From: Limnanthes douglasii subsp. nivea
Lineage: Eukaryota > Streptophyta > Magnoliopsida > Brassicales > Limnanthaceae
Direction of reading: 5' to 3'
Assembly (NCBI GenBank): GCA_036936605.1
Contig: JAUPFV010000005.1
Span: 127,793,572 to 127,857,571, forward strand
DNA length: 64,000 nt
The notes below the pieces were generated by a model. The model saw only the letters and a list, made by a program, of their open reading frames with translations. It made no database searches and was not told where the DNA came from. Each line of letters starts with the position of its first letter. Position 1 is the stretch's first letter. Position numbers and translations under genes: made by a program. Shown here piece after piece: positions 33,785 to 44,900 of the stretch.

Positions 33785-34210
33785 GGCATTGAACAGTAAA
33801 TCGTCCCTCGACTATCGCGTTTGGTGGCAGATAGTCCCTGGACTTTCAAATGTCCGTTGACAGTCCCTGGACTATCGCGTTTGGATAAAGTTAGTCCACC
33901 AGATCCTCTAATCCATGAGAGGCTGCCACGTGTCACCATAGTCCCCAGATTTTTGTATCACCACTAGTCCCTTGAGTTTAGGTCAAACCCAAAATGTAGA
34001 ATATTACAGAAAACTAAATTCAAGGGACTAGTTGTGATACAAAAATCTGGGGACTATGGTGACATGTGGCAGCCTCTCATGGATCAGAGGATCTGGTGGA
34101 CTAACTTTATCCAAACGAGATAGTCCAGGGACTGTCAACGGACATTTGAAAGTCAAGGGACTATTTGCCACCAAACGTGATAGTCGAGGGACGATGTACT
34201 GTTCAAAGCC
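33785..34210. mobile_element. Fold-back MITE, copy 3 (426 bp, 10-bp TSD)
   Basis: It starts GGCATTGAACAGTAAATCG and ends GTACTGTTCAAAGCC. The arms again carry TAGTCCCTGGACTA-type palindromes. The direct repeat TGTACAACCA flanks it at 33775-33784 and 34211-34220. The central part differs from the other two copies (an inverted pair around CACTAGTCCCTTGAGTTTAG), so it belongs to an older or different subfamily. Confidence 0.92.
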
Positions 34211-34349
34211 TGTACAACCACTAGGTCAGAGATGGAAATTAAAACCAAAACCGAAATCTAGTTTTAAAAAACCGATCAAACCGATCCATTTTGGTTTGGT
34301 TCGGTCGGTCGGTTTGGGTTTTTTCGTTTTTGCTCACGCTATTAGAGAG

Positions 34350-34385
34350 GGGAGACAGACTTCTATAAATACCCTGGAACATTGA
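34350..34385 (+). pseudogene. Last codons of beta integrase
   Basis: GRQTSINTLEH-stop follows the hAT-like element and corresponds to EGRLLQHP in the copies at 59855 and 9830. It ends the beta pol frame. Confidence 0.7.
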
Positions 34386-35213
34386 GCGCTTGAAATTATA
34401 TTGGGCGTGATTTTTTCTTTTTTCAAACTTTTATGATAATATGATTTTATTGTTAGTTTGTATAAGTGGAATACTATTTCCTCTCCTATTGGCCCGGAAA
34501 TATTTTAACGAGGTGCCACATTTACATTCATAAGTATCAATAAAATTATTTTTTCTTGGCCAATGATTATTTTAGACTAAAAGACTTAAGTTATTTTTGG
34601 AATTAAGCAAAGATTGATCATCTTTGAAGTAGTAATATTCGAAGTGGTACAGCCATTTAAAGCACTATTCGAAGATATAGTAATATTCAAAGTTCTACAT
34701 GTCCATTTAAAGCATCGTCCGAAAATATAATGTTCGTTAAACGCACTATTTCACGTAATCAGAATATTGCAAGTGGTGTTAATATTCGAGGTGCTAACGA
34801 TCATTAAACGCAATATTTCACGTAATGATAATATTTGAAGTGCTAAACGTTCATTGAAAGCATCATTGCATGTGATTGTAATATTCGAGGTCCTAATGTT
34901 CGTTAAACGCACTATTTGAAGAGGTAGTAGTATTCGACGTTCTAACGCTCATTGAAAAACATTATTTCAAGTAAAAATCATTAGTTAGAGTGGAGTTATT
35001 GTTCGAAGTACTAATGTCTTGTTCATAAAAGATAAATTATGTAATGTGAGATAAGATATGCAATAAAAAAAGACGTGTTGTTCCTTAGACAAATAAAATG
35101 CAGCTTTAAGCCATACAAAAAGTGAAGTTCAAGTGCCAAAAGTTTAAGTACTTACAATGGATAGTACAGACATAACAATAAACAATACAAAAGCTTCCTT
35201 TTGATGAGCTTTT
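34386..35213 (+). repeat. Beta 3' UTR with diverged ~60-bp minisatellite
   Basis: The first part matches the 3' UTR at 59890-60150 (ACGAGGTGCCACATTTACAT near 34509). From about 34635 to 35010 units with ATTCGAAGTGCTAACG and CATTAAACGCA recur, a diverged form of the 61-62-bp repeat at 60152-60400. No gene is present. Confidence 0.75.
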
Positions 35214-36650
35214 TTATTGATCAGAGGCCTTTTCATCTTCCTTTGATTCACTTCCCTTAGAGGATTCAGTGAGTATGGGCTCGAAAGCTTCGTTAGGGCC
35301 TTTTTCTATGGGAATTGATTTCCAAAAGCCTGATAAATTTGCTTTTGGAAACATCACATATAATTTGCGGAGTAAATTACTTGTTCTTTGCTCTTCGATA
35401 TTTTTTATAACCTCAAGGCTATCGAGCCCGCATTGGGTTTTAACAGCTTTTACAACAAGGAGTTTCTCTTCTTTGAATTTTTCCATGAGTGATTCCATCT
35501 CGTCAACCGTCTTCTTCTTCTCCTCCTCACTTTTGTTAAGTGACTCTTTTCAAGAGAGTACTTTGTTTTTGTTCTTCGCCCATCTCCCTTTCATGTTTTT
35601 TTAGTTCATCCAACTCACGTTGATGGGAGGTGTTCAACTCTATTTTTTCTTGTTCATTAATTTCTCTCACACGACATTTTATTTGGATGGCTCTTTTTAG
35701 GAACTCTAATCTATCAACTTGGAAGACCTGGAATTTTTCGAGGATATGTTTAACGAAAATGTCTCTCATCTTTTTATCACCATCAGACTTTTTTCTCCAT
35801 CGGAGCATATCCTCCATTTCAATTCGAGCGGATTTAACTTATGTGCATAAATGCTTTGGTGCATCTTCTAGGTTAGAAAATGGTTAGAGTACATGTAATA
35901 CTTCTTCAGAGGGATCCCCAACATGGAGAGAAGGAGAATTTTCATAAATAGCAAGAGCAGCTGATGAGGAAGCTTGTGAAGGATTCGAACTTACAACTTA
36001 CGGAAAATTGGTCGCGATAATTTGATTTATGAGTTATGGAATTAGCTCCTGGATGTGTTAAACTTCAGGATCCATGTCCTTGTAAAGATCTTGAATTGTG
36101 TCTTCACCAATTGCTTCATCGTCCATAAAGTTATCATCTATTTGATGGTCTGCTACAACAAATTCTTGTATTTTATTTATCTCTTTGATATCTGCAGTCA
36201 GATTTGGGGGATGAACTTCGACGTTATCGTCCAACGGGAATCGAAGTCCCCAGTTTATGATTTCAGGGTATATCACAAGTTATTTTGCTCCACAAGAGAG
36301 TGAAAAATCTCTCCTACTTCTGGTAAACGAAGTACAACGTTATCTGGAAGTCTCCATTATTTTTTTCAAATATTCTGCTTGTGATTGACTGTAATATTCA
36401 TATTTTACATTTGTCAATACAATAAGGAATTTGGGGAGTATTTTTTTTGGGCTCACACTTAAGGTTGTCGCAATGTCCTCGAGTAATTCGACTGGCTCTT
36501 TATTTTTCTTTGCTTTTTTTTTCTCTATAGTCGGTTTCCTAGAAACATTGTCTTTGGATTCTGAAGCAGCAGTAATTCCTATTTTTTCAATATTAAAATC
36601 AATTTATGTCCTCGATTTTGATTCAACATCTTTGTTAGAGGCTATGTCAA
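35214..36650 (-). pseudogene. aORF of the interrupted beta element, N-terminus lost
   Basis: The minus-strand order is: a DIVATTLSVSPK-like segment and a Lys-rich stretch near 36440-36540, then EIINWGLRFPLDDN (from 36276, with the intervening Transposase_28 block deleted), NLTADIKEINKIQEF and GEDTIQDLYKDMDPEV. These are followed by a coiled-coil segment (35536-35817, WRKKSDGDKKMRDIFVKHIL) and an acidic tail ending SKEDEKASDQ. It matches the aORFs at 12882-15247, 52911-55190 and 60430-62756, but more distantly. The start of the ORF and the 3' LTR are replaced by the 80-bp array. Confidence 0.75.
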
Positions 36651-39600
36651 AATTATTTATTTTCGATTTAAATTTGGTAGTTGAAATTCTTATTTTATCT
36701 TTATTGTATTACTTTATTATAATATGTGACCTTATTTGATGTAATGTCACATGAATTATGCCTTATTCAATTGGGAGTGTTTTTTATTTGAACTTCCTTG
36801 TATTAATTTCGTATTGTAGGTTCAGTTATTTGTGGATGCATTTTAACTTTGGATATGAATTTTTTATTTTACCTTCCATATAATGTTTGGCTGAATGTGA
36901 AATTATTTGTTTGGAATTTGGTATGTAAAAGTTTAATTTCACGCTATTTGGAATACTTTCTTAATGTAGGTGAAACTATTTATTTTGGATTTTTTATTTT
37001 ACATTACTTGTATTACTTTTTATTTTATTTTATAAGTTGGTAGATGAAATTTTTATTTTATCTTTCTTGTTTTACTTTCTTATAGTGGGTGAAATTGTTG
37101 TTTTGAATTTATACTTGGCACGTGAAAGTTTTATTTCATTTTTCTTCTATTAGAGTCTTATGATATGTGAAATTATTTATTTTAGATATCAATTTGGTAG
37201 GAGAAATTATTATTATACCTTCCTAGTATTACTTTCTTATGATATGTGAAATGACTTTTCGTAATGTAACATGAATCATGTCGTGTTCTGTTCAAATTTT
37301 TATATTTTACTTCTCTTGTAATACTTTCATATGGGAGGTGAAATAATTTTGTTAGAATTTATACTTGTTATGTTACATTTTTATTTCAGTTTTGTTGGAT
37401 TACTTTCTTATTTTAGGAGTAAAAGAATTTATTTGTTTTGGATTTCAACTTGGCATATGAATTTTTAATTTTATTTTCCTTGTATTACTTTCTTATGATA
37501 CCTAAAGTTATTTGCATAGAATTTATACTTGGCAAATGAAACTATTATTTTACTTTCCTTGTATTACTTTCTTATGGTAGATGAAATTATTTGTTTTGAA
37601 TTTATATTTGGCACGTTAAAATTTTATTTCACCTTTCTTGTATTACTTACTTATGATAGGTGAAATTATTTGATTTGGATTTCTATTTGGTAGGTAAAAT
37701 TTATATTTCACTTACTTGTATTACTTTCTTATGATATGTGAAAGTATTTGTTTTGGATTTTAATTTGGTAGATGCAATTTTTATGTTATCTTTCTTATAT
37801 TACATTCTTATGATAAGTGAAATTATTTAACGTAATGTAACATGAATCACATCGTGATTTGTTGTGAATGTTTTTTAATGTCACCTTCCTTGCATTACTT
37901 ACTTATTGTAAGTCCAATTAATTTGTTTTTTCAACTTGGTATATGAATTTTTAATTTTACTTGTCTTGTATTACTTTTTTAGCATATGTGAAATTATTTG
38001 TTTAGAATTTATACTTCGTAGGTGAAAATTTCATTTTACTTTCCTTGTATTACTTTCTTATGGGTAGGTGAACTTATATGTTTATAATTTTTAGTTTGCA
38101 CGTGAAAGTTTTATTTCACCATCCTTGTATTCCTTCTTATGGTAGGTGAACTTATTTGTTTTAGATTTCAACTTTGTAGGTCAAATATATATTTTACCTT
38201 GTTTGTATTAATTTGTTATGATAGGCGAAATTATTTGTTTAGAACTTATAGTTAGTAGGTGAAATTTTTATTTCACCTTTCTTGGATTACTTTCTTGTTG
38301 TAGGTAAAAAAAATTATTTTAGATTTCAATTTGGCATGTGAATGTTTTAATTTATAAACCTTGTATTACTTTCTTATGGTAGCTGATTTTTTTTTAGAAT
38401 TTATATTTGGCAATTGAAATTGTATTTTACCTTCCTTGTAAAACAATTTATGGTGTGTGAAATTATTTGATTTGGATTTCAACTCTGTAGGGAAAATTTA
38501 TATTTTACCTTCCTTCTATTAATTTCTAATGGTATGTGAAATTATTTGTTTAGAATTTAGAGTTTGCAGGTGAAATTTTTATTTCACTTTTCTTGAATTA
38601 CTTATTATTCAAGGTGAATTTATTTGTTTTTTATTTTAATAATATGTATGGTTTATCTCCCTTGCATTAATTTCGTATGGTAGGTAAAATTATTTGTTTA
38701 AAATTTATATAGACATGTGAAAATTATATTTCACTTTCTTGTATTATTTCTTATGGTATGTGAAATTATTTGTTTTAAATTTATACTTGGCTCGTGAAAA
38801 TTTTATTTTACATTTTATGTATTACTTTCTTATAATAGGTATAAAAACATTTATTAAAATTTGGTAGGTCAAACTTTTATTTTACTTTCTTTGTATTACG
38901 TTTCTATGGTATGTGAAATTATATGTTTAGAATTTATGCTTCTCAGGTGAAAATTTTATGTCACCTTTATTGTATTACTTCTTAGAGTAGGTATAATTAT
39001 TTGATTTTGATTTTAACTTGGTTGGTCAAATAAATATTTTACCTTCCTTGTAATACTTTCATATGGTACGTGAAATGTTTTTTTTAGAATTTATACTTGA
39101 TATGTTAAATTTGTATTTCAATTTTGTAGATTACTTTCTTATTGTAGGTAAAATTATATGTTTTTTATTTCAACTTAGGCATGTGAAATTTTTATTGTAT
39201 CTTACTTGTATTACTTTTTTATGATACCTAAAATTATTTGTTTAGAATTTATACCTGGTGGGTGAAACTTGTGTTTTATTTTCATTGTATTACTGTTTTT
39301 TTATAGTAGGTGAACTTATTTATTTGTAATTTATACCTGACAAGTGAAAATTTTATACATTTCTTGTATTACTTTTTAATGACATGTGAAATTATATGAT
39401 TTTAATTTAAGTTTGGTAGGTGAAATTATTATTTTAACTTCCTTGTATTAGTTTCTTCAAAATAAGTGAAATTATTTAGCGTAATGTAACTTGAATCAAG
39501 TTATGTTCTGTTATGAGTGTTTGTTATTTCACTTTCTTTGTTTCACTTTCTTATTTTATGTAAATTATATGTTTTTAATTCATATTTGGCACATGAATAT

Positions 39601-40488
39601 TTTATTTCACTTTTTTTTGTATTACTAAGTAAAATGTTTTATTTTGGATTTCAATTTGGCAAGTGATATTTTTATTTTCTTTTTATTTTCTTATTTTTTT
39701 TATTCTATGTGAATTTTTTTTGGAATCTATATGTGGCATGTATAAATTTTATTTCACCTTCCTTCCATAACTTCTTATAATATGTGACATTATTTGCTTA
39801 GAATTTAGGCTTTATGTGAAATTTTTATTTTACCTTCCATGTACTATTTCTTATTGTATGTGAAACATTTACTTTTGATTTCAACTTGGTAGGCCAAATT
39901 TATATTTAACCTTCCTCGTATTACTTTCCTATAGTATGTGAAATTATTTGTGTAGAATTTATACTCGGTAGGTGAAATTTTTTTGTCACCGTTATTGTGT
40001 TACTTTCTTATTAATGGTAAAATTATTTGTTTCAGATTTTAACTTCACGTATGAAATGTTTATTTTACCTTCCTTGTATTACTTTCTTGTGGTAGCTGGA
40101 ATTATTTGTTTAGAATTTATAATTTGTAGGTGAAAAGTTTATTTTACCTTTATTGCATTACTTTCTTATGGTAAGTGAAATTATTTGTTTTGAATTTATT
40201 GCACTTGAACTATTTTGTGTCACATTCCACTTTGTTTTGTTAGTGTTTTTTATTTCACATTCCATATATTACTTCCTTATCATATGTCAAAATATTTGTT
40301 TGGGACTTCAACTTAGCATATGAATTTTTTATTTTACTTTTCTTGTATTACTTTCTTATGGTATGTGAAATTATTTGTTTAGAATTACTACTTCATAGAT
40401 TAAAATTTTATTTTATTTTCCTTGTATTACTTTTTTATGATATATGAAATTATTTGCTTAAAATTTATACTTGGAGGTGAAAATGTTA
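36650..40488. repeat. ~80-bp AT-rich tandem array (~48 copies)
   Basis: The consensus unit is CTTGTATTACTTTCTTATGG, then TAGGTGAAATTATTTGTTTA, GAATTTATACTTGGCAGGTG, AAATTTTTATTTTACCTTCC (80 bp). Copies are diverged with frequent small indels. A longer variant containing GTAATGTAACATGAATCA occurs at about 36741, 37261, 37832 and 39481, so a larger period of ~550 bp is superimposed. The array starts in a truncated aORF and ends in another. ORFs here are short and compositional. Confidence 0.92.
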
Positions 40489-41203
40489 CTGTGGAAGGTT
40501 TATTAATTGCTCTGGATGGATGGGGATCAGCTTCTGGCACCGAAGGCTGTTCGGACGGATGAGCGCCTGTTGTTTCTGAAGGCTTGATGTCCGGTTAAGG
40601 TTGGGATCCGGAGGGCTTGGCCCTTGGGGATACTTTAGATTCCTCCGATCCGGTGGGCTTATCTCTTGAGGTTTCTTTAGATGCCTCCGATCCGGAGGGC
40701 TTTAGCAGTGAAGCAGTAGTTTGGGCTTTAGTTAGACGAGTCATCCAACGAGGAATTGACTTCTCCGGAGACTTCTCAGCGTTAGAACCCATGGCTATGA
40801 AGGGGGAAGGTTTTGTGACAATCAAAACCGTTTTTTCTTTACTGGCAGAAGGTTGAGACTCTTGAACAGAAGAGCCTGAGGGAAGGGGAGAAAGGGTTGG
40901 TTTGAATAACTGTCTAGGCTTGGGGTTTCTGGAAGAGGATGATCCTTGGTCAACTTCTTGAGTCGGTTCACTAGATTTCTCACTTGGGAAAACTGAGAGG
41001 CCGACAGCAATGCGATTCTCCCTTTCAACTTTTTTCGCCCTTTCTAGCTCTGATAAGTTTAACCAGCCGCCTTTAACAAGTGTGTTTCTAGCTGTGAACA
41101 TAAAATTCTTCAAGAACAAGTTTGAAGATAAGAGTGAAAATCTCTCTATAAAGGCTTTGAGTAATAAAGACAATGAAATAGTGAAAAAAGATTTATATAA
41201 CAA
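40489..41203 (-). pseudogene. aORF N-terminus of a delta-family Tat element
   Basis: Open for 202 codons on the minus strand. After a hydrophobic leader-like segment it reads TLVKGGWLNLSELERAK and RENRIAVGLSVFP, matching the gamma aORF start. A Ser/Pro-rich region with degenerate 12-16-residue repeats (KPSGSEASKETSRDKPTGSE) follows. Beyond a stop at 40595 it continues as SETTGAHPSEQPSVPEADPH until the 80-bp array cuts it at about 40488. This is the best-kept aORF start. Function unknown. Confidence 0.72.
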
Positions 41204-41564
41204 TAGAAAAAAGTAACTGTTTCCTTAGGAGAAGTTGAAGATGGTTTAGCAATGATTAAATATGGCGCAAACATGTGAAGGATTAAATGCCTAGGTTACT
41301 TTCTAGACTTACTGGGTGCGATGATCTAGGAAGAATAACGGCTGGTAGGTCGAACCAGATATTGACACATGTCCCACAATCCAAGAAGAAAACTCTTAGA
41401 ATTCTGGAAAGAGAAATCAGTTCGGACACACTTCGAACTGGGTTAATGATGAAAATAAACTCCCTAGTACGGACCGCTCAAGCAGATCAGACAAAGTCAT
41501 TACTGGCTTGATGGATTTTTTAGTCCTCCCAAAGATATTTAGCAAGGCCTAAAAAAGGGGCTAC
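41204..41564 (+). other. Delta 3' untranslated region and polypurine tract
   Basis: No gene is convincing. A purine-rich AAAAAAGGGGCTAC at 41551-41564 abuts the LTR and is the likely polypurine tract. The 74-codon plus ORF at 41287-41511 has no recognisable feature. Confidence 0.6.
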
Positions 41565-41913
41565 TGATGACTTCGGAATATTCAGTCACAACCTACTACA
41601 TAAGCCGGACAAGGGCAATTCGGACAATAACATGCCACTAAATTATCCGAACAGGACAAAAGTAAAAACACTTAAACACCTTTTGACTAAGCTATGTGCT
41701 AATCTACTTAAAAGGTTAATGGGTCCTTAAACTCGACCCGTAAGCCCATGGGTCTTTAATTAAAGGTTTAAATACCTCAACCACTCTCATTAATGTGAGT
41801 AATAAAAATTGAATACAACCAGACTGCTCAAATCTCTCACTACTTTATACACCAAACACTTAATACTCAAAATACTTTACAAAATTACCTCCAGCCCAAA
41901 ATAAACCAAACCA
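41565..41913 (+). mobile_element. 3' LTR delta (349 bp)
   Basis: It starts TGATGACTTCGGAATATTC and ends AATAAACCAAACCA, with a TATA-like GGTTTAAATACC near 41764. The related solo LTR at 50119-50526 is 408 bp and diverged. Satellite begins directly after it with ATTCCGACATC, so the element inserted in the satellite at that monomer position. No matching 5' LTR is seen in the window. Confidence 0.82.
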
Positions 41914-44900
41914 ATTCCGACATCTGAAGCCAAAGTTACGAACTTCAAAAGGTGATAGTAACAACAAACATTGTGAGTACCGGGGCATATCCAGAATTCC
42001 AATTTTTAACATTAATTAAAAAATACCAAAACTTTACCATCACGTAGATATCAAAAAATAAAGTAAAATTAAAAATAATCATATGATTCTGACATCTGAA
42101 GCCAAAGTTACGGACTTTCAAAGGTGACAGTAACAAAAAGACATCTTGAGTACCGGTTCGTCTCAAGCATTCCGATTATTTGACATTAGTTAAAAAATAG
42201 CGAAAATTTACCATTATATATATATATATATACAAAATTAATTTGGAGTTAAAACAAAATCTAGTTATTCCAAAATCCGAAGGCAAGGTTATAGAGTTGC
42301 AAAGGTGATGGTAACAAAAATAAATCGTGAGTACCAACTCGTCTCCAAAATTCTTATTTTTCGACATTAGTTAAAAATACCGAAACATTACCAAAAATTA
42401 ATGTGCAATTAAAAAAACCAGATTATACTGACATCTGAAGCCAAAGTTATGGACTTGCAAACGTGATAGTAATAACAAAAATGGTGAGTACTGGGTCATC
42501 TCTAGAATTTCAATATTTCGACATTAGTTAAAAATACCAAAATGTTTCCATCACGTATATATAGAAAGATAATTTAGAATTAAAAAAAACATATGATTCC
42601 GACATCTGAAGCCAAACTTACAGAGTTAAGTGATGGTAACAAAAACAAATCGTGAGTATCAGTTCATCTAAAAAATTCCCATGTTTCGACATTAGTTAAG
42701 AAAATGCCGAACATTACAAGTAAAATCCAAAATTAATATGGAATTCAAAAAATCAGATTATTCCCACATCTGAAGTAAAAGTAACGGACTTGCAAAGGTG
42801 ATGGTAACCATAAAAAATGGTTAGTAGGTATTCATCTTCAAAAGTCCCAATTTTCGATATTAGTTAAAAAATATCGAAACTTTAGCATCAGGTAGATATC
42901 CAAAATTAATGTTGAATTAAACAAAATTGAGTTTTACCGACAAAGTAACGGACTTGCAAATGTGATGGTAACAACAAATTATCATGAGTATCGGGTCATC
43001 TCCAGAATTCCAAACTTTTTACATTAGTTAAAAAATACTGAAACTTTTCCATCACGTAGATATCCAAAATTGATGTGGAATTAAAAAAATCATATTATTC
43101 CAACATCTGAAGCCAAAGTGACGGACTTGGAAAATTGATGGTACTAAAAACAAATCATGAGTACGGGTTCATCTGTGGAATTCTTATTTTGTCGAGATTA
43201 GTTAAAAAATAACAAAACTTTAGTATGACGTTGATATCCAAAATTAATAAGGAATTAAAAATATTAGATTATTTCGACATCCGAAGCCAAAGTTACGAAC
43301 TTGCAACGGTGATGGTAACAAAAACAAATCGTGAGTATCTGTTCATCCCTAGAATTCCCATTTTTTTTTTACTTTAACATTAGTTAAAAATAACGAAACT
43401 TTACCATCACATAAATATCCAAAATTATTGTAGAATTAAAAAAATCAGATTATTCCAATATCCAAAGAAAAAGTTACGGACTTGCGAAGGTGAAGGTAAC
43501 AATAAAAAATCGTTAGTAGGTGTTCATCTACAAAAGTCTTATTTTTCGACAATGGTTAAAATATACTATAACTTTACTAATCACGTAGATATCAAAAATT
43601 AATGTGGAATTAAAATATAATTATATTAGCATTGGAAGCCAAAGTTATGGATTTGCAAAGGTGATGGTGACAACAAAAATCGCGAGTACCCGGTCATATC
43701 CAGAATTCCAATTTTTTTAGATTAGTTAAAAAATACCGAAACATTACTAGATATAAAATAATTAATGTGGAATTAAAAAAATCAGATTATACAGACATTT
43801 GAAGCCAAATTTACGGACTTGCTAAGGTGAAGGTAACAATAAAAAAATCGTTAGTGGGTGTTCATATGCAAAAGTTCTATTCTTCGACAATATTTAAAAA
43901 ATACTATTACTTTACAAATCACGTAAATATAAAAAAATTATGTCGAATTAAAAAAATAAAATTATTCCGAAATCTGAAATCAAAGTTACAGACTTGCAAA
44001 TGCGATGGTAATAATAACAAATCGTTAGTAGTGTTCATCTCAAAAAGTCCTTTTTTTCCAAACTAGTTAAAAAAATACTGGAACTTTACCATCATGTAGA
44101 TATCCAACATTAATGTAGAATTAAAAAAAATCAGATTATTCCAATATCAGAAGAAAAAGTTACGGACTTACGAAGGTGAAGGTAACAATAAAAAATCGTT
44201 AGTAGGTGTTCATCTGCAAAAGTCTTATTTTTCGACAATGGTTAAAAAATACTATAACTTTACTGATCACGTAGATATCAAAAATTAATGTGGAATTAAA
44301 ATGTAATTATATTGGCATTCGAAGCCAAAGTTATGGACTTGCAAAGGTGATGGTGACAACAAAAATCGCGAGTACCGGGTCATATCCAGAATTCCAATTT
44401 TTTTACATTAGTTAAAAAATACCGAAACATTAGCATCACGCAGATATAAAACAATTAAAGTGGAATTAAAAAAATCAGATTATACAAACATTTGAAGCCA
44501 AAGTTACGGACTTGCTAAGGTGAAGGTAACAATAAAAAATCGTTAGTAGGTGTTCATCTGCAAAAGTTCCATTCTTCGACAATATTTAAAAAATACTATT
44601 ACCTTACAAATCACGTAAATATAAAAAAATTATGTCGAATTCAAAAAAAATAAAATTATTCCGAAATCTGAAACCAAAGTTACAGACTTGCAAAGGTGAT
44701 GGTAATAATAACAACTCGTTAGTAGGTGTTCATCTCCAAAAGTCCTTTTTTTCCAAACTAGTTAAAAAAATACCCAAACTTTACCATCATGTAGTTATCC
44801 AACATTAATGTAGAATTTAAAAAAATCAGATTATTCCAATATCCGAAGAAAAAGTTACGGACTTGCGAAGGTGAAGGTAACAATAAAAAATCGTTAGTAG

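Larger units (their letters stand above)
32910..34341. mobile_element. hAT-like non-autonomous element with near-perfect 8-bp TSD
   Basis: The left end is TAGGGGTGAG and the right end GCTCACGCTA, an imperfect terminal inverted repeat. The flanks are ATAGAGAG (32902-32909) and TTAGAGAG (34342-34349), seven of eight matching. Both subterminal regions carry CGGTCGGTTCGG-type repeats, common in plant hAT derivatives. No transposase is encoded. It interrupts beta integrase; excision joins YRLHDRE to GRQTSINTLEH. A MITE sits inside (33785-34210); without it the element is about 1 kb. Confidence 0.82.
15305..36650 (+). mobile_element. Beta-family Tat retrotransposon (interrupted, 3' LTR missing)
   Basis: Coding order from 15305 is LTR, PBS, gag, protease, RT, RNase H, [gamma element 19579-30220], rest of RNase H, second RNase H, integrase, [870-bp insertion], integrase end, [hAT-like element], final integrase codons, 3' UTR minisatellite, antisense aORF. 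Taking out the insertions leaves about 8.5 kb. The aORF loses its N-terminus and the 3' LTR is absent: an 80-bp tandem array starts at about 36650. Dual RNase H and an antisense ORF place it in the Tat lineage. Confidence 0.85.

Noticed and set aside
36849..37043. Phe/Tyr/Leu-rich ORF in the 80-bp array
   Set aside because: Composition follows the tandem repeat, and the frame is not kept between units.
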